Shown here: positions 28,038 through 36,461 of the stretch, piece after piece
Layout: each line of letters begins with the position of its first letter
Position numbering within the stretch: the first letter of the stretch is position 1
From: Pseudomonas sp. Irchel s3b2
GTDB lineage: Bacteria; Pseudomonadota; Gammaproteobacteria; Pseudomonadales; Pseudomonadaceae
NCBI RefSeq assembly: GCF_900187445.1
Contig: NZ_FYEB01000005.1
Location: 310,001-374,000, forward strand
DNA: 64,000 nt
Direction: 5' to 3'
Notes under the pieces: generated by a model
What the model was told of the DNA's origin: nothing
The model's input: only the letters and a program-made list of their open reading frames with translations
Databases searched by the model: none
Position numbers and translations under genes: made by a program

Positions 28038-28469
28038 ATGAAGACATTGAGCGGTTTCAAGGCAGGTGACAGTCGCCGCCCGTATGGCGCTGACCTTAAG
28101 AACAACCTCGCGTACCTCATCGTGCGCGCCTATGCGTCGGAGCTGATTTTTCCTCGCGTGCAGAAACCAGCGGTGCTGCTGGTGGAGCGCATCGGCGCCT
28201 TCCCCTCCTCCGGGGAAATCCGCCGTCAAGTCAAGGATGGTCCGGCGTTGCTGGCGAGCATCAGGCAGCGTTATGTCGCCGATGCCCTCGACATCGACGA
28301 GAGCGATGGGCTGAACCTGGTCTTTGCCGACTGGCGTCTCAGCTTGCGTCTTTTGGACGATGGCTGCGTGACTTGCCTGACCGTGGAAAGTCGCGGCGAC
28401 AGCGTGCTCATGCAGCACAAAACCGCCGAACTGCTGGGGCAAATCGATGCAGGGAGGGAATTCGAATGA
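28038..28469 (+). CDS. internally deleted phosphomannomutase-like protein
   Basis: This small protein (143 residues from ATG 28038; an in-frame ATG at 28023 is possible) joins two ends of a phosphomannomutase/phosphoglucomutase. Residues 7-33 (FKAGDSRRPYGADLKNNLAY then LIVRAYA) mirror the PMM N-terminus FKAYDIRG…ELNEDIAYRIGRAYA. Residues ~55-140 mirror the C-terminal domain (SSGEIRRQVKDGPALLASI, DESDGLNLVFADWRLSLR, TVESRGDSVLMQHKTAELL). The middle, about 300 residues with the catalytic serine and metal loop, is missing. The C-terminal phosphate-binding motif RxSNTEP is replaced by RLLDDGC. It cannot be a working mutase, yet the frame is intact and its stop overlaps the next start as ATGA, coupling it to the RfaH-like gene. 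Confidence 0.7.
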   Translation: MKTLSGFKAGDSRRPYGADLKNNLAYLIVRAYASELIFPRVQKPAVLLVERIGAFPSSGEIRRQVKDGPALLASIRQRYVADALDIDESDGLNLVFADWRLSLRLLDDGCVTCLTVESRGDSVLMQHKTAELLGQIDAGREFE

Positions 28470-28972
28470 ACGCGATTGCAGAACACGCCGACAAAGCCTG
28501 GTATCTGCTTCAGTGCAAACCCAAACAGGATGAGCGCGCCGAAGAACATCTACAGCGTCAGGGCTATGCCTGTTTTCGCTCGACCTACCGGCGTGAGCGC
28601 GTTTTGCGCGGGCAGCGTCGAGTGATCAGCGAGTCGCTGTTTCCGGGTTATCTGTTTATTCAATTGAGCCTTCAGGACAGTTGGGGCCCGCTGCGCTCGA
28701 CCCGCGGCGTTTCGCGCGTCGTTGGGTTCGGCGGTCAGCCACTGCCGATCCGCGATGCGCTGATCGACGAGCTCCAGGAGCGAGACAGCCAGGCGATCGT
28801 GACAACGTTGTTGAGGCACGGGGATACGGTGCGCATTACTGAAGGCCCGTTTTCCGATCTCGAAGCGGTGTTCCTGGCCATGGACGGCGAGGAACGGGTG
28901 CTGCTGATGATGAATTTCCTGCAGCGTGAACAGCGCATCAGCTTGCCATTGGCGGGGGTTAACAAGCTTTAA
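28466..28972 (+). CDS. rfaH: RfaH-like transcription antiterminator (NusG paralogue)
   Basis: This 168-residue protein matches RfaH (162 in E. coli). The NGN domain reads AWYLLQCKPKQDERAEEHLQ, then RVLRGQRRVISESLFPGYLF and LRSTRGVSRVVGFGG, each close to RfaH equivalents (WYLLYCKRGQ…, SEPLFPNYLF, ATRGVSHFVRFG). The C-terminal KOW part reads GDTVRITEGPFSDLEAVFLA and ends RISLPLAGVNKL. ATG 28466 overlaps the previous stop as ATGA; a longer frame from 28373 lies in the previous gene and was rejected. Such proteins bind RNA polymerase at ops sites and suppress Rho-dependent termination in long polysaccharide operons. A perfect ops core occurs at 23582-23593, so the local EPS operon is the likely target. 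Confidence 0.9.
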   Translation: MNAIAEHADKAWYLLQCKPKQDERAEEHLQRQGYACFRSTYRRERVLRGQRRVISESLFPGYLFIQLSLQDSWGPLRSTRGVSRVVGFGGQPLPIRDALIDELQERDSQAIVTTLLRHGDTVRITEGPFSDLEAVFLAMDGEERVLLMMNFLQREQRISLPLAGVNKL

Positions 28973-29012
28973 ATTTTGTAGGAGTGGGATTGCCCTAATG
29001 TAACCGCTTTTC

Positions 29013-29078
29013 GTAGGAGCCAGGCTTGCCGGCGAAGGCGATCTCAAGGACGCCTTCGCCGGCAAGCCTGGCTCCTAC
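29013..29078. repeat. REP inverted pair
   Basis: A 28-bp perfect inverted repeat (GTAGGAGCCAGGCTTGCCGG…) with a 10-base loop lies between the convergent rfaH-like and uppP genes. It probably doubles as a bidirectional transcript end. Confidence 0.85.
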
Positions 29079-29083
29079 AAAAC

Positions 29084-29920
29084 CTATGCCCCTTCCGAGA
29101 GATGATTCCAGTCGACCCAGCCCAAAAACCACGTCGCCAGAATCAGCAAACCGAACGCGATCCGGTACCAGGCAAACACCGCATAACTGTGGTTGGCGAT
29201 GAACTTGAGCAAACCGCGCACGGCAATCATCGCAAAGACAAATGCAGCGACAAACCCCAAGGCAAACACCGGCAAGTCTGCGGACTGGAACAGGTCGCGG
29301 TACTTATAGCCCGAGTACACCGCGGCGCCCACCATCGTCGGCATTGCCAGGAAAAACGAAAACTCGGTTGCCGTCTTGCGTGACAGGCCAAACAGCAAGC
29401 CGCCGATAATCGTCGATCCCGAGCGCGAAGTGCCGGGGATCATCGCCAGGCACTGTGCGCAACCGACTTTCAAGGCATCGGTCCAGCGCATCTCGTCAAC
29501 GTGATCGATCACCACCACATGCTCGCGTTGTTCGGCCCACAACATGATGACTCCGCCAATCACCAGCGCCACGGCCACGGTGATCGGGTTGAAAAGATAC
29601 TCATGGATCTTGTCGGCGAACATCACACCCAGAACAACTGCCGGCAAGAAACCGATCAATAAATTCAGCGTGAAGCGCTGCGCATTACGCTGGGTCGGCA
29701 AACCGGTAGTGATCTCCAGAATCTTGCGACGAAACTCCCAGACGACCGCCAGAATGGCCCCCAACTGAATGATGATATTGAACGCCATCGCTCGCTCACC
29801 GCCGAAGTCGAGCAAGTCCGCGGCAATGATCTGATGCCCCGTGCTGGAGATGGGCAAAAACTCTGTGAGCCCTTCAACCAACCCTAGAATCGATACCTGT
29901 GTGGTGGTCCAGAAGTCCAT
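29084..29920 (-). CDS. uppP: undecaprenyl-diphosphatase
   Basis: UppP/BacA dephosphorylates undecaprenyl pyrophosphate so the lipid carrier can be reused for peptidoglycan and polysaccharides. The 278-residue membrane protein has both active-site motifs, [16 protein letters not shown] near the N-terminus and [13 protein letters not shown] about residue 165, with about eight hydrophobic helices. Length is normal. It sits convergent with the RfaH-like gene, the last EPS-related gene of this region. Confidence 0.96.
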   Translation of the reverse strand: MDFWTTTQVSILGLVEGLTEFLPISSTGHQIIAADLLDFGGERAMAFNIIIQLGAILAVVWEFRRKILEITTGLPTQRNAQRFTLNLLIGFLPAVVLGVMFADKIHEYLFNPITVAVALVIGGVIMLWAEQREHVVVIDHVDEMRWTDALKVGCAQCLAMIPGTSRSGSTIIGGLLFGLSRKTATEFSFFLAMPTMVGAAVYSGYKYRDLFQSADLPVFALGFVAAFVFAMIAVRGLLKFIANHSYAVFAWYRIAFGLLILATWFLGWVDWNHLSEGA

Positions 29921-30256
29921 TAATCCCCCGTTAAACCCTCTCGGCTGAAAGGTCTGCTAATGATGCCGAACATTTGATCCTGATCACGATTAAACCTGTC
30001 GGACCAGCAGAGGATTAAAGCGCACTCTCTGTCCGCTTTAGCTAAACGTTATAAAACGTCCATGTCGGAGCGCCGGGGCCGCTCTCCTGCAAATGGCCTG
30101 CGCTCCGAGGAGCGCCTGATAATGAAATTCTTTTGCAGAACTGGCACTTGTATATCGCGAATTCATGGATGCCACTCATCGTCGGATCGTTGACGTTTCG
30201 GCTTCGGGCGCGCGCAATGTTCTACCCAAAAATGATCGTCCAAGAGAAAACTCCAT
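29921..30256. other. intergenic region uppP / hypothetical gene
   Basis: No gene is seen in this 336-bp gap. A CGCTCC-GA-GGAGCG hairpin lies near 30101-30115 and is GC-rich without a T-run. Promoters for uppP (leftward) and the gene at 30257 should be here, but no clear -35/-10 pair was found. Confidence 0.35.
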
Positions 30257-30673
30257 ATGGCAAAGATCATAGTACTCGCCGGTGACTTCCCGCAGGGCGA
30301 TGGGGAATATCACCTTGGAACCCTCACCCTCAAGACGTCCCTCAAACCCCGGCTTGGAGCAAGCTTCCCGGTCTCGGAGTTTAAAGATCTAACCGTTCAG
30401 AACACTGAATCCAACAAGAATATAAAGACCGCCATAGGCCTGGGTCTCGCGGGTGCCATGTTACTCGGTCCCGTCGGGGCCATCGCCGGCTATCTGCTTG
30501 CTGGCAAAAACACCGAGGTCACCTTTATGGCCACAATGAAGGACGGTGCAAAGCTGCTCGCGGCGACCGACAGTGACACCTACCGGGATATCTCGGCGCG
30601 CGCCCTGAAAAAATCCCGAGCCGGCCGCCGAGATCCCCTTTCCAGATCATTTAACAACGGATCCATTCATTGA
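30257..30673 (+). CDS. conserved hypothetical protein with glycine-rich hydrophobic segment
   Basis: This 138-residue protein has no function I recognise. It has a beta-rich N-terminal part (EYHLGTLTLKTS), a single Gly/Ala-rich hydrophobic stretch (IGLGLAGAMLLGPVGAIAGY, about residues 61-80) and then TEVTFMATMKDGAKLLAATD, a strand pattern seen in small membrane-associated proteins. No signal peptide. The C-terminus is basic and Ser/Arg-rich. It overlaps the convergent Usp gene by 7 bases. It is likely expressed, given clean codon use. Confidence 0.6.
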   Translation: MAKIIVLAGDFPQGDGEYHLGTLTLKTSLKPRLGASFPVSEFKDLTVQNTESNKNIKTAIGLGLAGAMLLGPVGAIAGYLLAGKNTEVTFMATMKDGAKLLAATDSDTYRDISARALKKSRAGRRDPLSRSFNNGSIH

Positions 30674-31569
30674 TCCGCTTGCCCGGCGACGGCGAGAATG
30701 TTGCAGGGCACCCGATACAGAACATGCTCCGTGGTACTGCCCACCCACTTGTCCAATCCCTTGCGATGCGTATTTCCCATGACGATCACGTCAGCCCGGT
30801 GATGCGCTGCAAAATCGGCCAGCGCTTTACCAGGCGGTCCTGCAACGAAGTGTTGCCGCTCGGTGGGTATGCTGTAGTGATCGGCCAATGCGATGAATGA
30901 CTTGTGCAAGGACTTGCGCACGTCGCTGCTGAAGCCAGGCATTGTCACTGCACCCGCGCCCGCATCGGACATGTGCGTCTGCGCCAGATCGTAGGCATAC
31001 AGCAGATGCATTTCTGCATTGCATTGCGTTGCCAATTCATTCGCAGCCTGGATGATCAGGTCGTTGATTCCAGTGATCTGAGTCTCTGGGTGCGACGGAT
31101 CGACTGCCGCCACAATCACGCGCGGAAGTGGGCAGCCGACTTCGCTGACCAGATGGACGGGCACCGGACATTCGCGCAGCAGATGCCAATCCAGAGGGGT
31201 GATGAACACGCGTTTGAGCGCGGACTCATGCTGCACGTCCTTGATCACCAGGTCCGGCTGCAAGCTTGTCACGTGCTGAAGGATTTCTTTCAGCGCGTCG
31301 CGAGTGAAAAGTACCTCGGTGCTTAAGTTGATTCCGCGGCCGCGGATCAGATCGGCTTCATCCTTGAGCCATTTTTCGTTCTCTTGCTGACAAGCCTCAC
31401 GAAACCGCGCACTGGCGTGTATCAAACCCAAGAGGTTGAAGTCTTCGATAACCACCATGATATGCAGCGCTGCACCGGTGGCTTCGGCAATGGCGACGGC
31501 CCGCTGCAGCGCCGGCGTATGACGCATGGTAGGACCGGCTATTAGAAGGAGTCGTTGATATTGGCTCAT
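30667..31569 (-). CDS. universal stress protein, tandem UspA domains
   Basis: This 300-residue cytoplasmic protein has two UspA domains (about 1-145 and 150-300), like E. coli UspE. The first begins QRLLLIAGPTMRHTPALQRA. The second holds the ATP-binding signature VIVMGNTHRKGLDKWVGSTT (G-2x-G-9x-G-S/T). Such proteins accumulate under growth arrest, anaerobiosis or oxidative stress. The first domain lacks the full Gly loop, as is common in tandem forms. Single gene with an ATG start at 31569. Confidence 0.92.
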   Translation of the reverse strand: MSQYQRLLLIAGPTMRHTPALQRAVAIAEATGAALHIMVVIEDFNLLGLIHASARFREACQQENEKWLKDEADLIRGRGINLSTEVLFTRDALKEILQHVTSLQPDLVIKDVQHESALKRVFITPLDWHLLRECPVPVHLVSEVGCPLPRVIVAAVDPSHPETQITGINDLIIQAANELATQCNAEMHLLYAYDLAQTHMSDAGAGAVTMPGFSSDVRKSLHKSFIALADHYSIPTERQHFVAGPPGKALADFAAHHRADVIVMGNTHRKGLDKWVGSTTEHVLYRVPCNILAVAGQADQ

Positions 31570-31772
31570 GTCACACCTCCAAACGTTCTGGGATATCTGC
31601 TAGCCCCCCAGCTTTTCGTCTGTCGCACCGTCAGCGATCTGCTATCGCCTTAATGATCTGGATCGACACAATCAATATACGCCTGGATTCAACTAATCAG
31701 CCACGATGGGTTCATCGTACCTACTACGATGAACCCCATCCCAACGGTCAATTGATTGACGACAATTCAACG

Positions 31773-32438
31773 TTACTTCTTCGCGTACTTCGCGCCGTGC
31801 GGATCGTTAAGTTTCACCTGCATCAACTCCCATTCACGCTGAATGATCGAGTAAGGGATAAAGACGCTGACTCTCTCAGCCCCCTTTAACCCAGGGTGAA
31901 AACTCACATTATTAAAAGAGGTGGAGAAAAAACCGACATTGATACCGACAATGCTACCGTCATTGGCGATGACGGGGCCACCCGACATTCCCTTTATTAT
32001 CGGGGCATCATGAATGGCATAGCGTTCGCCGCTGCCTTCATTGCTATTGATGAAAGGCGCCTGGTACACCTTGCCTTGCCCGCTGACGGTGGTCATGTAT
32101 GGGCTCGCCCCCACGGCAGTGATGTGTTCACCCACACGCGGTGCGCGCCATGACGGGTAACGCCCGTCGGCCTTGTGCTGAATGAAGACAAGGTCACAGC
32201 CAGTGCTGCAGCTGTATTTCACGTTGCGGATGAGGGGGGTGTGGCGAGTGGTGACGGCATAGTCTTCGTTCCATTGCACGGCCGAGGCCATGTACAGATA
32301 AGGCAAAGGAAAGCCCGAGAAGACTGAAAAGTATGAATCATTGGCAGGCCCCGACAAGTCGGGTTTTACCATACCGTTGCATCCTGCAAGAACAGCTCCT
32401 ATAAAAAAGTAGGTCATGAATTTAATCATGATGATCAC
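31773..32438 (-). CDS. trypsin-like serine protease, probable lipoprotein
   Basis: This 221-residue exported protein has a lipobox (IGAVLAGC, Cys about residue 19) after a short hydrophobic signal. A chymotrypsin/DegP-type protease triad can be traced: His in DYAVTTRHTPL, Asp in STGCDLVFIQHK and Ser in IIKGMSGGPVIANDGSIVGI, with the classic GxSGGP. Cysteines in SCSTGC may form a disulfide. No PDZ domain follows, so it is a minimal protease. Substrate unknown. Several Met codons (MIIMIKF) make the start uncertain by a few residues. It is flanked by the Usp gene and an MFS relic, with no operon partner. Confidence 0.75.
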   Translation of the reverse strand: MIIMIKFMTYFFIGAVLAGCNGMVKPDLSGPANDSYFSVFSGFPLPYLYMASAVQWNEDYAVTTRHTPLIRNVKYSCSTGCDLVFIQHKADGRYPSWRAPRVGEHITAVGASPYMTTVSGQGKVYQAPFINSNEGSGERYAIHDAPIIKGMSGGPVIANDGSIVGINVGFFSTSFNNVSFHPGLKGAERVSVFIPYSIIQREWELMQVKLNDPHGAKYAKK

Positions 32439-32712
32439 CGACTTATTAGGAGGATTTGATTTTTATTGTGGCGAATCTTTTAGTCGTCAGGTTCGTGCAG
32501 TTTTCCTCGCAGCCCGGCTTGGTTGGTTATTTATGGCTGAAGTTCTAATAAATGCGTATGAATAAATTGTGCTAAGACTAATTACTTTTCGATCCATATA
32601 AGAAACTTCAACTATTTGACGCCTGAAAAATGACACTCACACAATAAGCACACTAGACATTAAACTTTCTTACTTGATGTAAAGCCCATGAAACAGCGGC
32701 TTTCAGGGCAAT
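32439..32712. other. AT-rich intergenic segment
   Basis: No gene is visible between the protease start and the MFS relic. The sequence is AT-rich and may contain the protease promoter. Confidence 0.3.
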
Positions 32713-32985
32713 TTAAATCGCTTTGGTATGTCTGAGTAACGCCCCAGAAATCAGCGCTGCGAAAATAACAAATGCTGGATATCCATAAACACGCCCCCAA
32801 CCCGAAAGCCTGATAAATCCAGCCAGAGAGCACGGTGCCGACAGACGGCCCATGGCGTTGGACATGTAGTAAAAACTGCTGACCCAGATCAGCGCCAGGG
32901 CGCCTGCCATGATCAGCAGTGCTCCCTTGAAACCGATCAAGGCGAGCAGCCCCGCCGCTCCGCATGTTTGGGCCAACGGCAAATG
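32713..32985 (-). pseudogene. MFS transporter C-terminal relic
   Basis: The minus strand encodes GALALIWVSSFYYMSNAMGRL, in a second frame VGTVLSGWIYQAFGLGACLW, and back in the first frame VIFAALISGALLRHTKAI. Joined, these give the last three helices of a major facilitator with the (Y)YM.NA.GRL.GT.LSG pattern known from ArsJ-like exporters. The two frame changes and the absence of the N-terminal 300 residues show a pseudogene. It lies divergent to the siderophore receptor. Confidence 0.65.
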
Positions 32986-33026
32986 TGTCGACCCTACACG
33001 CGAATGATATTTATTTACTTACAAAA

Positions 33027-33043
33027 GATAATCGTTATCATTA
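33027..33043 (+). promoter_or_regulatory. Fur box
   Basis: GATAATCGTTATCATTA matches the Fur consensus (GATAATGATAATCATTATC) at most positions and lies 25 bases before the receptor start, so iron repression is expected. Confidence 0.8.
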
Positions 33044-33068
33044 GCACCAATAACTAAAAAAGGAGCTC

Positions 33069-35192
33069 ATGGTGGCTTTACCGCGCATTTACCCCGCCTC
33101 TCTCTCACTGCTGGGGCTTTTTGCAGTCCCTGATTTACAGGCAGAAACCCAATCGGCATTGGCCCTGCCTGCCACCGCTGTGACCAGCGATTACAGTGAG
33201 CAGAGCTACAAGCCGAATGACAGCCGCAGTGCGCTGAAAATCGACGCCCCGCTACGGGATATCCCGCAAACGGTGAACGTGATCCCCCAGAGCGTGATCA
33301 AGGATCAGGGCGCGCAGTCGATGGAAGACGTGTTGAAGAACGTCCCAGGCATCGGTCTTTCCAACGGCGATGGCCAGCGCGACCAGGTCACCATTCGCGG
33401 CTTCAGTGCCATCGGCGACATGTACGTCGATGGCGTTCGTGATGACGCGCTGTACTTCCGCGATCTGTCCAACGTCGAGCGCGTGGAAGTGATCAAGGGA
33501 CCGGCAGCGGTGCTCTATGGCCGCGGCTCATCCGGTGGCCTGATCAATAGCATCAGCAAGAAACCCAACTTCACTCCCAAACAGGAAGTGGGTGTCAGCT
33601 TCGACAGCGAGGGTAAAAAGCGTACACAGTTCGATGCTGGCTGGGCCGATCAGCAGCAAAACGACAAGGCATTCCGGGTGACCGGTGCGCTGGAGAACAG
33701 CGACACCTTCCGCGATGACGGCTATATCGATCGTAAGGCCATTGCGCCTTCGGCCTACTTCAAACTCTCCGACGATCTTGAGTTGAACCTAGGGGCCACG
33801 TACCTCTACGACAAACGCTTGATCGACTTCGGCATTCCCGCGCGGGGCGATCGCCCGGTCGATGTCGATCGGGACAAGCGCTTCGGTTCCGCCGACCCGG
33901 ATGACGATTACACCCGCAGCGAAGTGTTTTCGTTCACGGCTGGCGTCGACTACCGCATCAACGACGACTTCACCTTGAGCAACACCAGCCGCTACTACCA
34001 CTACGATCTGGATCGCAACAACACACTCGCCGACTCTAGCCCGACACGTTTCGTCACCGCCCCCAACGGCGAGCTGCTGGTGAAACTGAACCGCGGCAAT
34101 GTGCAGCGCAAGGAAGACGGCTGGTTCAACCAGACCGAACTGAAGCAACAGGCCACGCTTGTAGGGATGAACCATAACCTGCTCTATGGCGTGGAACTGG
34201 GGCGTCAGATCAAGGATCAATCCGTCTTCAGCCAAAGCAACGTAGCGCGGGTCCCGGTGTACCGCGATGGCCTGGTCGACGTGCGGTTCCAGGCCAACCG
34301 GCAAACTGCCAAGGGCACCACTACCCAGGACACGGCGGGTTTCTACGTCCAGGATCTGATTGAGCTGACCCCGCAGTGGAAAGCACTGCTGGGCGTGCGT
34401 TATGACGTGTTCGATCAGGAATACTCGGATGATCTGACGGGTGCCTCAATGTCCCGAACCGATAATACCTGGAGCCCGCGCGCAGGCCTGGTCTACCAGC
34501 CTGATCAGGTTCAGTCCTACTACATTTCGGTGAGTCGTTCTTACCAACCCTCCTCCGAAGTCTTCGCCCTGAGCACTACCAACCAGGACCTCGAGCCGGA
34601 GCAAACCACCAACTTCGAGATCGGCGGCAAGTGGGACCTGCTCGACAATCGCCTGGCGTTGACGGCGGCGCTGTTCCGTCTGGAACGCACCAACATGAAA
34701 ACGACCGATCCGGCGAACCCGACCAAACTGGTCCTGTCGGGCGAGCAGCGCACCGACGGTCTTGAATTGACCGCCAGCGGGCAGTTGAGTGACAAGTGGC
34801 AGGTCTATGCCGGTTATGCCTATCTGGATGCCGAGATCATCAAGTCCAACAACCGAACCAATGGCGTCGCTAATGAAGGCCAGACACCCACCCTGACCCC
34901 GCGTCACAGTGCCAACCTCTGGCTGGTGCGCTCGCTGACCAACACCTGGCGCGTGGGCATGGGGGCAAACTATGTCGACGATCGTTACACCGCCCTGGAT
35001 AACCAAGTGGTCATGCCCGCTTACACCACCGTGGACGCGGCGTTGCTCTATAACTTGCCGAAATGGGACATGGCACTGCGTTTGCGCAATGTATTCGACA
35101 AGGACTATTACGCCTCGGCCCATGGCTCAGTGGATCTGATCACTCCCGGAGCACCACGAACTTTGGAGCTGAGTACCAACTACCGCTTTTAG
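33069..35192 (+). CDS. TonB-dependent catecholate-type siderophore receptor (Fiu-like)
   Basis: This 707-residue outer-membrane protein imports ferric siderophores using TonB energy. It has a signal peptide (SLLGLFAVPDLQA), a plug domain (IDAPLRDIPQTVNVIPQSVI, DVLKNVPGIGLSNGDGQRDQ, IRGFSAIGDMYVDGVRDD, VEVIKGPAAVLYGRGSSGGL) and a beta-barrel ending with the terminal aromatic ELSTNYRF. The plug sequence is closest to Fiu-type catecholate receptors in my recollection; the ligand is inferred. No STN signalling domain is present, so control is likely by Fur alone. The start ATG 33069 follows AAAGGAG. A REP begins in its stop codon. Confidence 0.93.
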   Translation: MVALPRIYPASLSLLGLFAVPDLQAETQSALALPATAVTSDYSEQSYKPNDSRSALKIDAPLRDIPQTVNVIPQSVIKDQGAQSMEDVLKNVPGIGLSNGDGQRDQVTIRGFSAIGDMYVDGVRDDALYFRDLSNVERVEVIKGPAAVLYGRGSSGGLINSISKKPNFTPKQEVGVSFDSEGKKRTQFDAGWADQQQNDKAFRVTGALENSDTFRDDGYIDRKAIAPSAYFKLSDDLELNLGATYLYDKRLIDFGIPARGDRPVDVDRDKRFGSADPDDDYTRSEVFSFTAGVDYRINDDFTLSNTSRYYHYDLDRNNTLADSSPTRFVTAPNGELLVKLNRGNVQRKEDGWFNQTELKQQATLVGMNHNLLYGVELGRQIKDQSVFSQSNVARVPVYRDGLVDVRFQANRQTAKGTTTQDTAGFYVQDLIELTPQWKALLGVRYDVFDQEYSDDLTGASMSRTDNTWSPRAGLVYQPDQVQSYYISVSRSYQPSSEVFALSTTNQDLEPEQTTNFEIGGKWDLLDNRLALTAALFRLERTNMKTTDPANPTKLVLSGEQRTDGLELTASGQLSDKWQVYAGYAYLDAEIIKSNNRTNGVANEGQTPTLTPRHSANLWLVRSLTNTWRVGMGANYVDDRYTALDNQVVMPAYTTVDAALLYNLPKWDMALRLRNVFDKDYYASAHGSVDLITPGAPRTLELSTNYRF

Positions 35193-35279
35193 TAGGAGCG
35201 AGCTTGCTCGCGAAGACGGCGGTACAGCCAACATTGATGTCGCCTGATATACCGCTTTCGCGAGCAAGCTCGCTCCTAC
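35192..35279. repeat. REP inverted pair
   Basis: GTAGGAGCGAGCTTGCTCGC starts at 35192 inside the receptor stop codon and its complement ends at 35279. A third partial copy (AAGCCCGCTCCTAC) lies near 35312-35325. Confidence 0.85.
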
Positions 35280-35464
35280 AGGGTTCCGTGGCTTAGCTGA
35301 CTGGCATTGGGCAAGCCCGCTCCTACAAGTTCCGGCAGTCCAGGGAGTTTGTTGTAGCCCGCAACATCGTGACAACGATCAAAAGCTCATTTAATCTTCA
35401 GCGCGCGAGACTGATTGAGAATCTCTCGCGTTGTCGGACAACAACAATATTTCGAGGAAAACCC

Positions 35465-35728
35465 ATGCGTAAACTTCTGTTGCTCTCCCTTCTTGCCGCC
35501 TCCCCCTTGGCCTTCGCCGGCCCTGAATGCACCAAAACCGACAAGGCCCAATGGCAGGACCAGGCCAAGTTTCAGGAAGATCTCAAGGCCAAGGGCTACG
35601 ACATCAAGAAGTTCAAAGTCACTGGCGGCAATTGCTACGAGATCTACGGCTTTGACAAAGACAAGCGCAAAGTCGAAATCTACTTTGACCCGGTCAGCGG
35701 CAAAGTCGTGAAAGAAGAGATCGAATAA
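35465..35728 (+). CDS. PepSY-domain periplasmic protein
   Basis: This 87-residue exported protein has a signal peptide (MRKLLLLSLLAASPLAFA), then a single PepSY-like domain: FQEDLKAKGYDIKKFKVTGG, CYEIYGFDKDKRKVEIYFDP and SGKVVKEE. Two cysteines (ECTK, NCYE) could pair. Start ATG 35465 is preceded by CGAGGAAAA and gives a proper signal, unlike the longer frame from 35369. It forms an operon with the cytochrome b561 gene, 8 bases downstream, a pairing common in Proteobacteria and often metal- or redox-responsive. Confidence 0.85.
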   Translation: MRKLLLLSLLAASPLAFAGPECTKTDKAQWQDQAKFQEDLKAKGYDIKKFKVTGGNCYEIYGFDKDKRKVEIYFDPVSGKVVKEEIE

Positions 35729-35736
35729 GGTCCCCT

Positions 35737-36264
35737 GTGAACGCTGAAACCCTGCGCCTCTGGGACCCTCTCGTACGTGTTTGCCACTGGTCCCTGGTGG
35801 TTGTCTTCATCAGCGACTACTTCCTCAACGAGGAAGGAGACGGCTGGCATCGCTGGCTCGGCTATTACGCCGTGGCGGTGGTGCTGGTGCGCGTAGTGTG
35901 GGGGTTCATCGGCCCACCATCGGCACGTTGGGCAGACTTCTGGCCGACCCCGACCCGGGTCGTTCATCATGGCCGGGCGCTGTTTTCCGGCAAGGGCTAT
36001 CACCGCATGGGGCACTCGCCCATCGGTGCACTGGTGATGGTCCTCATGCTGCTGTTGATGACTGGCCTGGGCATCAGCGGTTTCCTGATGGAGGAAGTGG
36101 ACTACTTCTGGGGCGAAGACTGGCTACGTGATGTCCACGAGTTTATGGCCAATGCGCTGCTCGCACTGGTTTGCGTGCACATCGTCGCGGCATTGGTGGA
36201 AAGCATACGCTTGCGTGAAAACCTGCCGCTGTCGATGATCACTGGCCATCGTCGCAAACGCTAG
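35737..36264 (+). CDS. cytochrome b561-family membrane protein
   Basis: This 175-residue inner-membrane protein has four helices with histidines positioned for haem: VRVCHWSLVVVFI (helix 1), WHRWLGYYAVAVVLVRVVWG (helix 2), HSPIGALVMVLMLLLMTGLG (helix 3) and VHEFMANALLALVCVHIVAA (helix 4). It matches the small cytochrome b561/Ni-Fe hydrogenase b-type family that moves electrons between quinone and periplasmic partners. Start GTG at 35737. The PepSY protein just upstream may be its partner. Physiological substrate unknown. Confidence 0.9.
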   Translation: MNAETLRLWDPLVRVCHWSLVVVFISDYFLNEEGDGWHRWLGYYAVAVVLVRVVWGFIGPPSARWADFWPTPTRVVHHGRALFSGKGYHRMGHSPIGALVMVLMLLLMTGLGISGFLMEEVDYFWGEDWLRDVHEFMANALLALVCVHIVAALVESIRLRENLPLSMITGHRRKR

Positions 36265-36417
36265 ATCTCAAGCACACTCCCCGCCGCAAAGGTTCTTGCC
36301 CTCTCCCCCACGGGAAAGGGCGAGTACCAACCTATGTGTGATGAATTTCCCGATCCTTGGTTTCCGGCAGGAAGAATTCTTCGGGGCGGCCATCGCCTGG
36401 AACTTCGCAGCGAAAGA

Positions 36418-36434
36418 ATTTCGTATACCCTATC
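36418..36434 (-). promoter_or_regulatory. GntR operator, degenerate copy (autoregulation site)
   Basis: The plus strand reads ATTTCGTATACCCTATC, matching 14 of 17 bases of the reverse complement of the operator found at 42807 and 48748. It lies 28 bases before the gntR start codon. Confidence 0.6.
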
Positions 36435-36461
36435 GCCATCTCACTCCAAACGACCACTGCC

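Noticed and set aside
30142..30158. TGGCAC-N5 sequence resembling a sigma-54 promoter
   Set aside because: The -12 half does not read TTGC, and no activator or sigma-54-type gene is nearby.
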